From positions 27,990 through 91,989 of the forward strand of contig JBBRNR010000011.1 of assembly GCA_038230215.1 (NCBI GenBank): DNA of 64,000 bases, given 5' to 3'. Each line of letters begins with the position of its first letter. The stretch's first letter is position 1. Source of the DNA: DASVRZ01 sp038230215 (GTDB lineage: Bacteria > Verrucomicrobiota > Verrucomicrobiia > Chthoniobacterales > DASVRZ01). This document shows positions 18,966-26,800 of the stretch, piece by piece. The notes below the pieces were generated by a model. It searched no databases, had not been told where the DNA came from, and saw nothing but the letters and a program-made list of their open reading frames with translations. A program made the position numbers and the translations under genes.

Positions 18966-18982
18966 TAATGCAATTTAGTTTC

Positions 18983-19014
18983 AAAAAAGCACCGACAACA
19001 TCGGTGCTTTTTTT
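18983..19014 (+). terminator. Rho-independent terminator after the prepilin-like gene
   Basis: Stem GCACCGA (18989-18995) with TCGGTGC (19001-19007), loop CAACA, flanked by an A run upstream and T runs downstream. It separates the prepilin gene from exbB. Confidence 0.9.
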
Positions 19015-19052
19015 GTTTTTACAGACTACTAGATTTAGAGTAATTACAGCCA

Positions 19053-19715
19053 ATGATCGAGTTAATGCAAAGAGGTGGCGTGTTGATGTGGGTGATCGTG
19101 TTTTGCAGTGTTCTGGCAACGGGTATTTTTCTCGAGCGCTTCTTTTTTTTCCATCGTAGTTTCATCGAAGTCTCGGAATTTCTTAATGGTCTCGCGAGTC
19201 TGATCCGGCGTAAAAACTTCGCCGAGGCGCGTCATGAATGCGCCGTGACTCATGTTCCGGTTGCGCGCGTCCTGCATGCCGCCATCCTGCGTCACAACAG
19301 TTCAAGGGCGGACCTTAAAGAAATCGTTCAGGAAGCAGGTCAGTTGGAAGTGCCTCTGCTGGAGAAACATCTGCCCGCGCTATCCACGATCACCTTCATC
19401 ACTCCAATGATCGGTTTTTTGGGAACGGTCACCGGGTTGCTCCAGGCTTTTGCCACCATTTCATCGAACAACGGATATGCCTCTGCCATTGATATTTCCG
19501 GGGCCATTTACCAGAGTTTGCTGACCACGGCTGCGGGAATTGCCGTGGCCATCCCGGCATTTGTCGGTCATCAATATTTGTCGGCTCGCGTTGACCGCCT
19601 CATGCGCGACATGGAGCGCGCTGGCATCGAAATCGTTAACCTTCTGACCGATCCGATCCAGATGAAAACGGACATCATCAGCTTCGAAGAGCAGACGCAA
19701 AAACTCGGCCTCTAG
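19053..19715 (+). CDS. exbB: MotA/TolQ/ExbB proton channel family protein
   Basis: Inner-membrane subunit of a proton-motive-force-driven energy-transfer complex, 220 residues. There is one membrane segment near the N-terminus (VLMWVIVFCSVLATGIF), a cytoplasmic loop, and two conserved C-terminal segments containing TFITPMIGFLGTVTGLLQAF and the IYQSLLTTAAGIAVAIPAF stretch typical of the family. It is followed by exbD (24-base gap) and a TonB-like gene. Together they form a compact energisation operon. TolQ is the main alternative, but no tolA, tolB or pal is nearby. Confidence 0.9.
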   Translation: MIELMQRGGVLMWVIVFCSVLATGIFLERFFFFHRSFIEVSEFLNGLASLIRRKNFAEARHECAVTHVPVARVLHAAILRHNSSRADLKEIVQEAGQLEVPLLEKHLPALSTITFITPMIGFLGTVTGLLQAFATISSNNGYASAIDISGAIYQSLLTTAAGIAVAIPAFVGHQYLSARVDRLMRDMERAGIEIVNLLTDPIQMKTDIISFEEQTQKLGL

Positions 19716-19739
19716 CCCGTACGCACTGGCTCTTTGTCT

Positions 19740-20147
19740 ATGCGCCTCACACGTAGCCACAGGATGTCGCCGTTTCTGTTTCAGATTATTCCGCTACTCG
19801 ACATCCTGTTTGCGATTCTGATTTTTTTCGTAATGACCGCCACTTTTGTCTCGCAGCCGGGTATAACCGTGGAACTCCCTGCCTCTAACTTCTCCGTCGA
19901 ACCCGCTCTGCACACCCAGATCGTCAGTATCGTCGGAAACAACATCTTCTTCCGCGATCAACTGGTCTCCGATGCTCAATTGAGCATCCTGCTCAACAAT
20001 AAAAAAGACACGCCGTCCCCCACCATCATTGTGAAAGCGGATCGCACCGTGCCATATGAACGTGTTATGACAGTCACCAATCTTGCATTGGATCACGGTT
20101 ATCGCGTCGTCATGGCTGCCGGAATGAGGAAACCCGCCACTCATTGA
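19740..20147 (+). CDS. exbD: ExbD/TolR family biopolymer transport protein
   Basis: Partner of ExbB, 135 residues from the ATG at 19740 (a TTG at 19734 is an alternative). A short cytoplasmic N-terminus is followed by a single membrane segment containing the proton-carrying aspartate (PLLDILFAILIFFVM) and a periplasmic domain rich in beta structure (IIVKADRTVPYERVMTVTNL). It is 13 bases before the TonB-like gene. The operon layout suggests it energises an outer-membrane transporter. Confidence 0.88.
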   Translation: MRLTRSHRMSPFLFQIIPLLDILFAILIFFVMTATFVSQPGITVELPASNFSVEPALHTQIVSIVGNNIFFRDQLVSDAQLSILLNNKKDTPSPTIIVKADRTVPYERVMTVTNLALDHGYRVVMAAGMRKPATH

Positions 20148-20160
20148 TCTTAGCAACGCC

Positions 20161-20886
20161 ATGAAATGGCAGCCCACCTTTACGCCCCCCCGGCTGCGCT
20201 CCCAAGACTGGGTGCTGCCCAGCATGATTCTGGGTGCGGTTTTCATTCACGGATTGGCTTTCTACCTCGTCCAGGCGTCCGTTACGGAGACAGCGAAAAA
20301 GGGGATTGCCAGTGCGCGGCTTACCATCCTCGACCCGCTGAGTCCGCGCGATCGGCCCTTGATTGACTGGATCGAAAACCACGACCCCGCAGCCATTGTC
20401 TCAGTAGGCGAAGCGCCTCAGCCGCCGCATCTTTTCGAGACGCCAGCCTACCAGCCAAGTTACGAAAAAGTCCTACCCGAGCCATTACCCATTTTTCGGG
20501 AAAACAATCCACTTAATCATCAATCATTTTTTCCGCCCGGGCCGGTACCGGACTTTCAGTCTAATCTTGGTAAGGATCCGCAAAACACGCCAATCCTAGC
20601 TTCGAAGATAGTCCCATCGCCCTCCATTGACCTCAATTTCTCGAAAGCTTTTTCCCCGCCTCAGATCAATGGCAAACTACCCACGCCCGCCCAGTTTCTC
20701 ATCGTCAAGGCCGGTGAAAATGGAGAAAAAGCTTTTTTCCTGCTCCAGTCCTCGGGACATGACGAGTTAGACAACTATGCGCGCAACTGGCTGATCGCCT
20801 CCCGCCCCACGCTGAAAAACAGTGATTCCAGCGGCTGGGTGCAAATTCATTGGGGCGGCGAAATCTGGAAAAAAGTCGCCCAATGA
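20161..20886 (+). CDS. TonB-like energy transducer (divergent)
   Basis: A 241-residue protein placed directly after exbB and exbD. It has a cytoplasmic N-terminus of about 20 residues, one membrane segment (MILGAVFIHGLAFYLVQ), a long proline-rich linker (about 85-190, with many Pro such as PEPLPIF and FPPGPVPDF) and a C-terminal domain of about 55 residues ending in WVQIHWGGEIW. This is TonB topology, but the standard TonB C-terminal motif YP is not seen, so the function rests on layout and context. It overlaps the next gene by 4 bases (ATGA). Confidence 0.7.
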   Translation: MKWQPTFTPPRLRSQDWVLPSMILGAVFIHGLAFYLVQASVTETAKKGIASARLTILDPLSPRDRPLIDWIENHDPAAIVSVGEAPQPPHLFETPAYQPSYEKVLPEPLPIFRENNPLNHQSFFPPGPVPDFQSNLGKDPQNTPILASKIVPSPSIDLNFSKAFSPPQINGKLPTPAQFLIVKAGENGEKAFFLLQSSGHDELDNYARNWLIASRPTLKNSDSSGWVQIHWGGEIWKKVAQ

Positions 20887-21113
20887 TCCGCATCCCGCTG
20901 CACTTGCTCCTGCCGGCCTACGTTGTTTTCGGGCTGCTTTTTATCATGACCCTCTGGCTTTGGGCCAACTGGATCCGCAAAAGAAGAGAAAGCGAGGTCT
21001 TGCGTTACCGGCTGCAATGTATAATTTGCGCACTCCCCTTTGAAGACCGGAGCGACAACACCCTGCCGCGCTGTCCGAAATGTGGTAGCCTCAACGAACG
21101 AGGCAACAGCTAA
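20883..21113 (+). CDS. Small membrane-anchored zinc-ribbon protein
   Basis: Not recognised as a named family. It has 76 residues: a hydrophobic N-terminus (LHLLLPAYVVFGLLFIMTLWLW) followed by basic RKRRE and a zinc-ribbon pattern CIIC, 16 residues, then CPKC. The predicted topology places the ribbon in the cytoplasm. The ATG overlaps the TGA of the TonB-like gene, so it is part of that operon and probably translated by coupling. It may be an assembly or regulatory factor for the ExbB/ExbD/TonB-like complex; this is inference from position only. Confidence 0.6.
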   Translation: MIRIPLHLLLPAYVVFGLLFIMTLWLWANWIRKRRESEVLRYRLQCIICALPFEDRSDNTLPRCPKCGSLNERGNS

Positions 21114-21151
21114 AATCAACAATACTTTTTAACTTTTAAGACCAATAATTT

Positions 21152-22330
21152 ATGGGAATGTGGATCGGACGTAATCGCAAGGCACGGGTCACTTATGGGT
21201 TCGACGAGATCGCCCTCGTCCCCGGTGCCATCACCATCAATCCCAATGAGGTGGACATCTCATTTCAAGTCCCCCGGCGCGATTCGGAACCGCTCAAACT
21301 GAGCATTCCCATCCTCGCCAGCGCGATGGACGGCGTTGTTGATGTGCGTTTTGCCATCGCCATGGGCAAGCTCGGCGGCCTTGCCGTTCTGAACCTCGAA
21401 GGTGTTCAGACTCGTTACGAAAATCCTGATGAAGTCCTTCAGCAAGTTGTTGAGGCAGACAAGGACAAAGTCACCGGATTGCTTCAGAAAATTTACCTCG
21501 AACCCATCCGCGAAGACCTTATCGCCAAGCGCGTGCAGGAGATTAAAGCCGGCGGCGGGTTCGCGGCGGTCAGCTCCATTCCCCAAAAAGCGGATCGTTA
21601 CGCGTCCATCGCGCAGGAAGCGGGAGCCGATCTTTTCGTGGTTCAAAGCACCGTTTCGACCGTTCGCCACATTTCGACTGAATACCAGTCGCTCGAGCTG
21701 GCCAAGTTCTGCGCCGGGCTGAAAATTCCCGTCATCATAGGCAACACCGTTGGCTACGACGTCACTCTGGAAATTATGCAATGCGGCGTCGCGGGCGTTC
21801 TCATTGGAGTCGGACCTGGAGCGGCCTGCACCTCGCGCGGCGTGCTCGGACTTGGCGTGCCCCAAGTCACCGCCACCGTCGATTGCGCGGCGGCACGCGA
21901 CCAATATTTTAAACAAACCGGACGCTACGTTCCGATCATCACTGATGGCGGCATGAGCAAAGGCGGCGACGTTTGCAAGGCGCTCGCCTGTGGTTCCGAC
22001 GCCGTCATGGTCGGCAGCGCGTTTGCCAAAGCCCAGGAAGCTCCTGGCAAAGGCAACCACTGGGGCATGGCCACGCCCCACGCGAATCTTCCACGCGGCA
22101 CTCGCATCAAAGTCGGCACCACCGGCTCGCTCAAGCAAATCCTTTTCGGCCCCGCCGAAGTCGATGACGGTTCCCAAAACCTCGTCGGCGCGATCACGAC
22201 CTGCATGGGCAACGTCGGTGCGGCCAGCATTCGGGAATTTCAAGAAACGGAAATCATCATCGCCCCGTCGATCAAGACCGAGGGCAAACTCTTCCAGACC
22301 GTCCAAAGCGTCGGCATGGGCACCCGCTAA
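21152..22330 (+). CDS. guaB3: GuaB3 family IMP dehydrogenase-like protein
   Basis: A 392-residue TIM-barrel oxidoreductase of the IMP dehydrogenase/GMP reductase superfamily. The catalytic loop GVGPGAACTSRGVLGLGVPQ has the active-site Cys (about 226), and ITDGGMSKGGDVCKALACGSD is the phosphate-binding region. CBS domains are absent, unlike classical GuaB of about 490 residues. The TSRGVLGLGVPQ form and total length match the GuaB3 group known from Actinobacteria and cyanobacteria, where the reaction has been debated and GMP reductase activity has been reported. The reaction here is therefore uncertain. fabF starts 26 bases downstream. Confidence 0.88.
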   Translation: MGMWIGRNRKARVTYGFDEIALVPGAITINPNEVDISFQVPRRDSEPLKLSIPILASAMDGVVDVRFAIAMGKLGGLAVLNLEGVQTRYENPDEVLQQVVEADKDKVTGLLQKIYLEPIREDLIAKRVQEIKAGGGFAAVSSIPQKADRYASIAQEAGADLFVVQSTVSTVRHISTEYQSLELAKFCAGLKIPVIIGNTVGYDVTLEIMQCGVAGVLIGVGPGAACTSRGVLGLGVPQVTATVDCAAARDQYFKQTGRYVPIITDGGMSKGGDVCKALACGSDAVMVGSAFAKAQEAPGKGNHWGMATPHANLPRGTRIKVGTTGSLKQILFGPAEVDDGSQNLVGAITTCMGNVGAASIREFQETEIIIAPSIKTEGKLFQTVQSVGMGTR

Positions 22331-22356
22331 ATCCCCACATTTAGTCCCTCACTCCC

Positions 22357-23616
22357 ATGAATACTCGCAGAGTTGTCGTCACCGGCATCGGCGTTATTTC
22401 CCCCGTTGGAAATGACCTTCCCACTTTCTGGGACAGCTTAAAACAGGGGCGCAGCGGCGTCGGTCTCATCCAGGCTTTCGACACCACGGGCTACGGCTGT
22501 AAAATCGCGGGCGAGGTGAAAAACTTCGATCCAGTTCCATTCTTCTCCAACCCGAAGGATTCCCGCCGCGCAGACCGATTCACCCAACTCGGCATGGCGG
22601 CGAGCAAGATGGCGGTGGCGGACAGCGGGCTTGATCTTGAGAAAATCGACGTTACACGTTTCGGCGTCATCGTTGGCAGCGGCATCGGCGGCCTTGGCAC
22701 GCTGGAGGCGCAGCACACGAATCTTATTCAAAAAGGTCCGGGCCGCGTCAGTCCGTTCATGATCCCGATGATGATCTCGAACATGGCGAGCGGCATCATT
22801 TCGATGGAGTTTAATTTCCAGGGACCGAACCTCAGCGTTGTCTCCGCTTGCGCCACCGCCAACAACGCTCTCGGCGAGGCTTGGCGCATCATTAAATTTG
22901 GCGACGCCGACGGCTTTCTAGCCGGTGGCAGCGAGGCCGCCTGCGTCCCGCTCGGCATCTCCGGCTTCGACAATATGAAAGCCATGAGCACGCGCAACGA
23001 CGACCCCGAGCGCGCCAGCCGTCCATTCGACTTGGGGCGCGATGGCTTCGTTCTCAGCGAAGGTGCGGGCGTCCTCGTTCTCGAGGAAATGGAGCACGCC
23101 AAGGCTCGTGGAGCCCGGATTTATTGCGAACTCGCTGGCTACGGCGTCACCGCCGACGCCTATCACATGAGCAGCCCGCGGCCCGATGGCTCATCCGTCG
23201 CCCGCTGCATGACGCTTGCGCTCAAACACGCGGGCGTGAACCCGGACGAAGTCGGTTACATCAACGCCCACGCGACTTCCACCGGACTCGGTGACATCGC
23301 TGAAACCCAGGCCATCAAACTCGCTTTTGGCGACTCGGCCATTCCATCTCAAGGCGGCAAAATTGCGGTCAGCAGCACGAAATCCATGACCGGCCACACG
23401 CTTGGCGCAGCCGGTGCCATCGAAATGGCCGCGTGCATCATGGCCATGCTGGACGGCATTCTTCCGCCGACGATCAATCTGGAAAATCCCGATCCCGCCT
23501 GCGACCTCGACTACGTTCCCAACGTGGCACGTGAAGCAAAAGTCAAAGTCGTGGTGAACAATTCTTTTGGCTTCGGCGGTCACAACGCGACCCTCGTCGC
23601 AAAGGCATTCGAGTAA
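22357..23616 (+). CDS. fabF: Beta-ketoacyl-ACP synthase II
   Basis: Condensing enzyme of type II fatty acid elongation, 419 residues. The Cys-His-His triad is visible: Cys165 in VVSACATANNALG, His in NAHATSTGLGD (about 305) and His in KSMTGHTLGAAGA (about 342). A C-terminal GFGGHNATL motif is present. It follows guaB3 closely without an obvious ribosome binding site. acpP is located 12 kb away rather than adjacent, so the usual fab cluster is dispersed here. Confidence 0.96.
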   Translation: MNTRRVVVTGIGVISPVGNDLPTFWDSLKQGRSGVGLIQAFDTTGYGCKIAGEVKNFDPVPFFSNPKDSRRADRFTQLGMAASKMAVADSGLDLEKIDVTRFGVIVGSGIGGLGTLEAQHTNLIQKGPGRVSPFMIPMMISNMASGIISMEFNFQGPNLSVVSACATANNALGEAWRIIKFGDADGFLAGGSEAACVPLGISGFDNMKAMSTRNDDPERASRPFDLGRDGFVLSEGAGVLVLEEMEHAKARGARIYCELAGYGVTADAYHMSSPRPDGSSVARCMTLALKHAGVNPDEVGYINAHATSTGLGDIAETQAIKLAFGDSAIPSQGGKIAVSSTKSMTGHTLGAAGAIEMAACIMAMLDGILPPTINLENPDPACDLDYVPNVAREAKVKVVVNNSFGFGGHNATLVAKAFE

Positions 23617-23688
23617 CATTCATATCCAACTCGGATCAATCCGTCAGCGCAGCCTACAGCGCCAGCTTGCCGAGTAAATCAGGCGGAT

Positions 23689-23841
23689 TTAGCAGCGAAT
23701 GACAGAAGGACTGGTCGGCTCGAAGTTTTCCTCGAACTTTAGCTTCACGCAAAAGGCTCCAGCGGGTTCGCGAGCCATCTCTCCCCCGTAAGCGATCGAG
23801 AGCTGCTGTGATAGACCGCCGTTATAAATTCTGGCTGGCAT
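23689..23841 (-). CDS. Possible 50-residue small protein between fabF and gltB
   Basis: The 283-base gap between fabF and gltB holds one small open frame on the minus strand, starting MPARIYNGGLSQQL and ending PSVIRC. It has no recognisable domain, no clear ribosome binding site and no neighbours in operon order except gltB upstream on the same strand. It may be a genuine small gene at the end of the gltB transcript or a chance frame. Nothing else is visible in the gap except an inverted repeat. Confidence 0.25.
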   Translation of the reverse strand: MPARIYNGGLSQQLSIAYGGEMAREPAGAFCVKLKFEENFEPTSPSVIRC

Positions 23842-23847
23842 TGCGAT

Positions 23848-23882
23848 GAAACTCGAATGGAGGAAAATTCCCTTCGAGTTTC
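23848..23882. repeat. Perfect 10-bp inverted repeat downstream of gltB
   Basis: GAAACTCGAA (23848-23857) and TTCGAGTTTC (23873-23882) are exact reverse complements with a 15-base spacer. It lies 18 bases beyond the gltB stop, in the convergent region with fabF. There is no T run on either side, so it is not a canonical terminator. It could stabilise the gltB transcript end or be a binding site. Confidence 0.6.
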
Positions 23883-23899
23883 AATCGTATGTAACGAGG

Positions 23900-26800
23900 T
23901 TAGATCGGCTTGGCGGTTTCGGCTGCAATCAGGGGCTCTACAGGGGGCGCGGCTTTAGGCGGGCTCGACTTCGGGCTCACTTTCCAGAATTTCGCGAGGT
24001 GCCCGGGCCAGTCGGCGAGGATTTCCCAGGCCCGCTGGCTCTCGGTTTGTTCGAGATGCCGGTAGATGAGGCTCTGGACGAGGGTGATTTCCTCGGGGGC
24101 GCTGAGGCGTTCGTGCTGGATGAGCTCAGGGTTGTAACGGCCGGGGAAGCTGTCGCTGGCGTCGAGGACGTAGGCGACGCCACCGGTCATGCCGGCACCG
24201 AAGTTTTTGCCGGTGCCGCCGAGGATGAGGACGGTGCCGTTGGTCATGTATTCGCAACCGTGGTCGCCGATGCCCTCGACAACGGTGGTGGCGCCGGAGT
24301 TGCGGACGGCGAAGCGTTCGCCGGCCTGGCCGTTGACGAATAGATGCCCGCCGCTGGCTCCGTAGAGGACGGTGTTGCCGACGATGACGTTGTCTTGCGG
24401 GAGGAAGCCGCGCTTGGTTGGCGGGCGGACGATGATTTCGCCACCACTCATGCCTTTGCCGACGTAGTCGTTGGCTTCGCCGGTGAGAATCATGCGAATG
24501 CCTGGGCTAAGAAACGCACCGAGGCTTTGGCCAGCGGTGCCGGTGAATTTGAGTTCGATGGTGCCCTCGGGGAGGCCTTCCTCGCCGTATTGGTAACCAA
24601 GTTCGCCGGAAACGCGGGTCCCGACACTGCGGTTGGTGTTCTTCACTTTGTAGGAGAGCGAAATGGACTTGCCTTCGGTAATAGCGTCCTTGGCGTCCTG
24701 CAAGATAATGTCGTCAAGCGGACGTTCCGCCGGGCCTTCATTGCGCTCACGGGTGGCGTGGCGCGGGGCGGAGGGGTCGTCGCCGGAGACGTCGGTGAGC
24801 AAGGGCGAGAGATCGAGGAGGTTCGCCTTGGGATGGCCGGGGATTTCTTTTTGCGCGAGCAGATCGACGCGGCCAATCATTTCGTTGACGGTGCGAATGC
24901 CGAGCGATGCCATTATTTCGCGCATTTCCTCAGCAACAGCGTTGAAGAAAGCGACGATGTTTTCGGGTTTGCCCTTGAACTTGGCCCGGAGTTTTTCGTC
25001 TTGGGTGGCGACGCCAACAGGGCAGGTGTTGGTGTGGCATTGGCGTACGTAAACGCAGCCGGTGGCGATGAGCGCGGCGGTGCCGAAGTTAAATTCCTCG
25101 GCTCCGAGGAGCGCGGCGTAAATGAGGTCTTCGCCGGTGCGCATGCCGCCGTCGGTGCGGAGGGTGACGCGGTTGCGCAGGCCGTTGAGCATGAGGACCT
25201 GGTGCGTTTCGGCGACGCCGAGTTCCCACGCGCTGCCGCAATGTTTCACGGAGCTGAGCGGTGATGCACCGGTGCCGCCCTCGTGACCGCTGACGAGAAT
25301 GATGTCGGCATGGGCCTTGGCAACGCCGGCCGCGATGGTGCCGACACCGGCTTCGGCGACGAGTTTCACACAAATGCGTGCGCGGTCGTTGACCTGCTTG
25401 AGGTCGTAAATGAGCTGGGCCAGATCCTCGATGGAGTAGATGTCGTGATGCGGCGGCGGTGATATCAATGTAACTCCGACGACGGTTTTGCGGAGTTTGG
25501 CGATAGTGACGGTGACTTTGTGACCAGGCAACTGACCGCCCTCACCCGGCTTCGCGCCTTGGGCCATTTTGATTTCGATTTCCTTGGCACTGGCGAGGTA
25601 AGCGGCGTTGACGCCGAAACGTCCGGCAGCGACCTGTTTGATGGCGCTGTTGGCGAGGTCGCCATTGGCCCGGCGGGTGAAACGCTCGGGGTCTTCACCG
25701 CCTTCACCGGAGTTGGATTTGCCTCCAATTTGGTTCATCGCTATGGCGAGACATTCGTGAGCTTCGGGGCTGAGTGCGCCGAGCGACATGCCAGCCGTGG
25801 TGAACCGGCGGCGAATGTCCTCGATGGACTCGACTTCCTCAATTGGAACCGGACCGGTTTTCGCAGGAACAAAGGCGAGCATGTTGCGCAGCGAGTGCGG
25901 CGACGAGGCGAGAACGGCTTGGACATACGCCTTATAGTCGGATGCGTTGCCGGTCTTGACGAAGGTGTGGAAGTTTTTGATAACCGGCGGATTGACGGCG
26001 TGGACTTCGCCGTTGCGGCGGAAACGGTAGTAACCGGGATCGCCCAGCTTGGCGGGTTCCTGTGGCACAGCTTCGCCAAAAGCGAGGTGATGGCGGGTGA
26101 GGCTTTCGATGGCGATTTCCTTGAAACCAATACCCTCGACCTGCGACGAGGTGCCGGTGAAACATTTCGCGATGACCGACGACGAGATGCCGATGGCCTC
26201 GAAGATTTGCGCACCGCGATAGGAGCTGATGAGCGAGATGCCCATTTTTGACATGATTTTGAGTAGACCCTTGTCCAGTGCGCCCTGGTAGTTTTTCACC
26301 GCCTGAACATAGTCGGGCAGAGTGCCGGGAGCGGCTTTTTCGATGATCTCGCGGATGGTTTCAAAGCCGAGATACGGGTTCACGGAACTTGCGCCGTAAC
26401 CGATCAGGCAGGCGACCTGATGTACGTCGCGCGCCTCACCGGTCTCACACAAGATACTGGCTTTCATGCGTTTGCCGACATTGGTGAGGTGAAAGTGAAT
26501 TGCGCCCACCGCAAGTAGCATCGGGATGCCGATGTTCGCGGCGTCCACATTGCGGTCGGAAAGATTGATCATCCGGGCGCCCGCGTCTACAGCGGCCTCG
26601 GCCTCCGCGCAGAGCCGAGTAATGGCGGATTCGAGGCCCTCAGCGCCTTCACTGGCGGGCCAGGTGGCCGACAAGGTAATGAGTTTGTGCTCCGGGTCGG
26701 TGATGTTTTTCAACGCCTCCAACTCGTGGTCTAGTAGAATCGGAGTCGAGGATTCAATTAACCTCGAGTGCTCCGGCGTTTCCCCAAGGAGATTGCGCCG

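Noticed and set aside
21260..22306. 348-codon open frame antisense to guaB3
   Set aside because: Low-complexity Asp/Gly/Arg-rich translation, opposite a gene with clear catalytic motifs; an artefact of codon bias.
24344..25264. Long open frame (306 codons) on the + strand inside gltB
   Set aside because: It is antisense to a strongly conserved gltB region and its residues mirror the GC-rich third codon positions; no domain or start signal.
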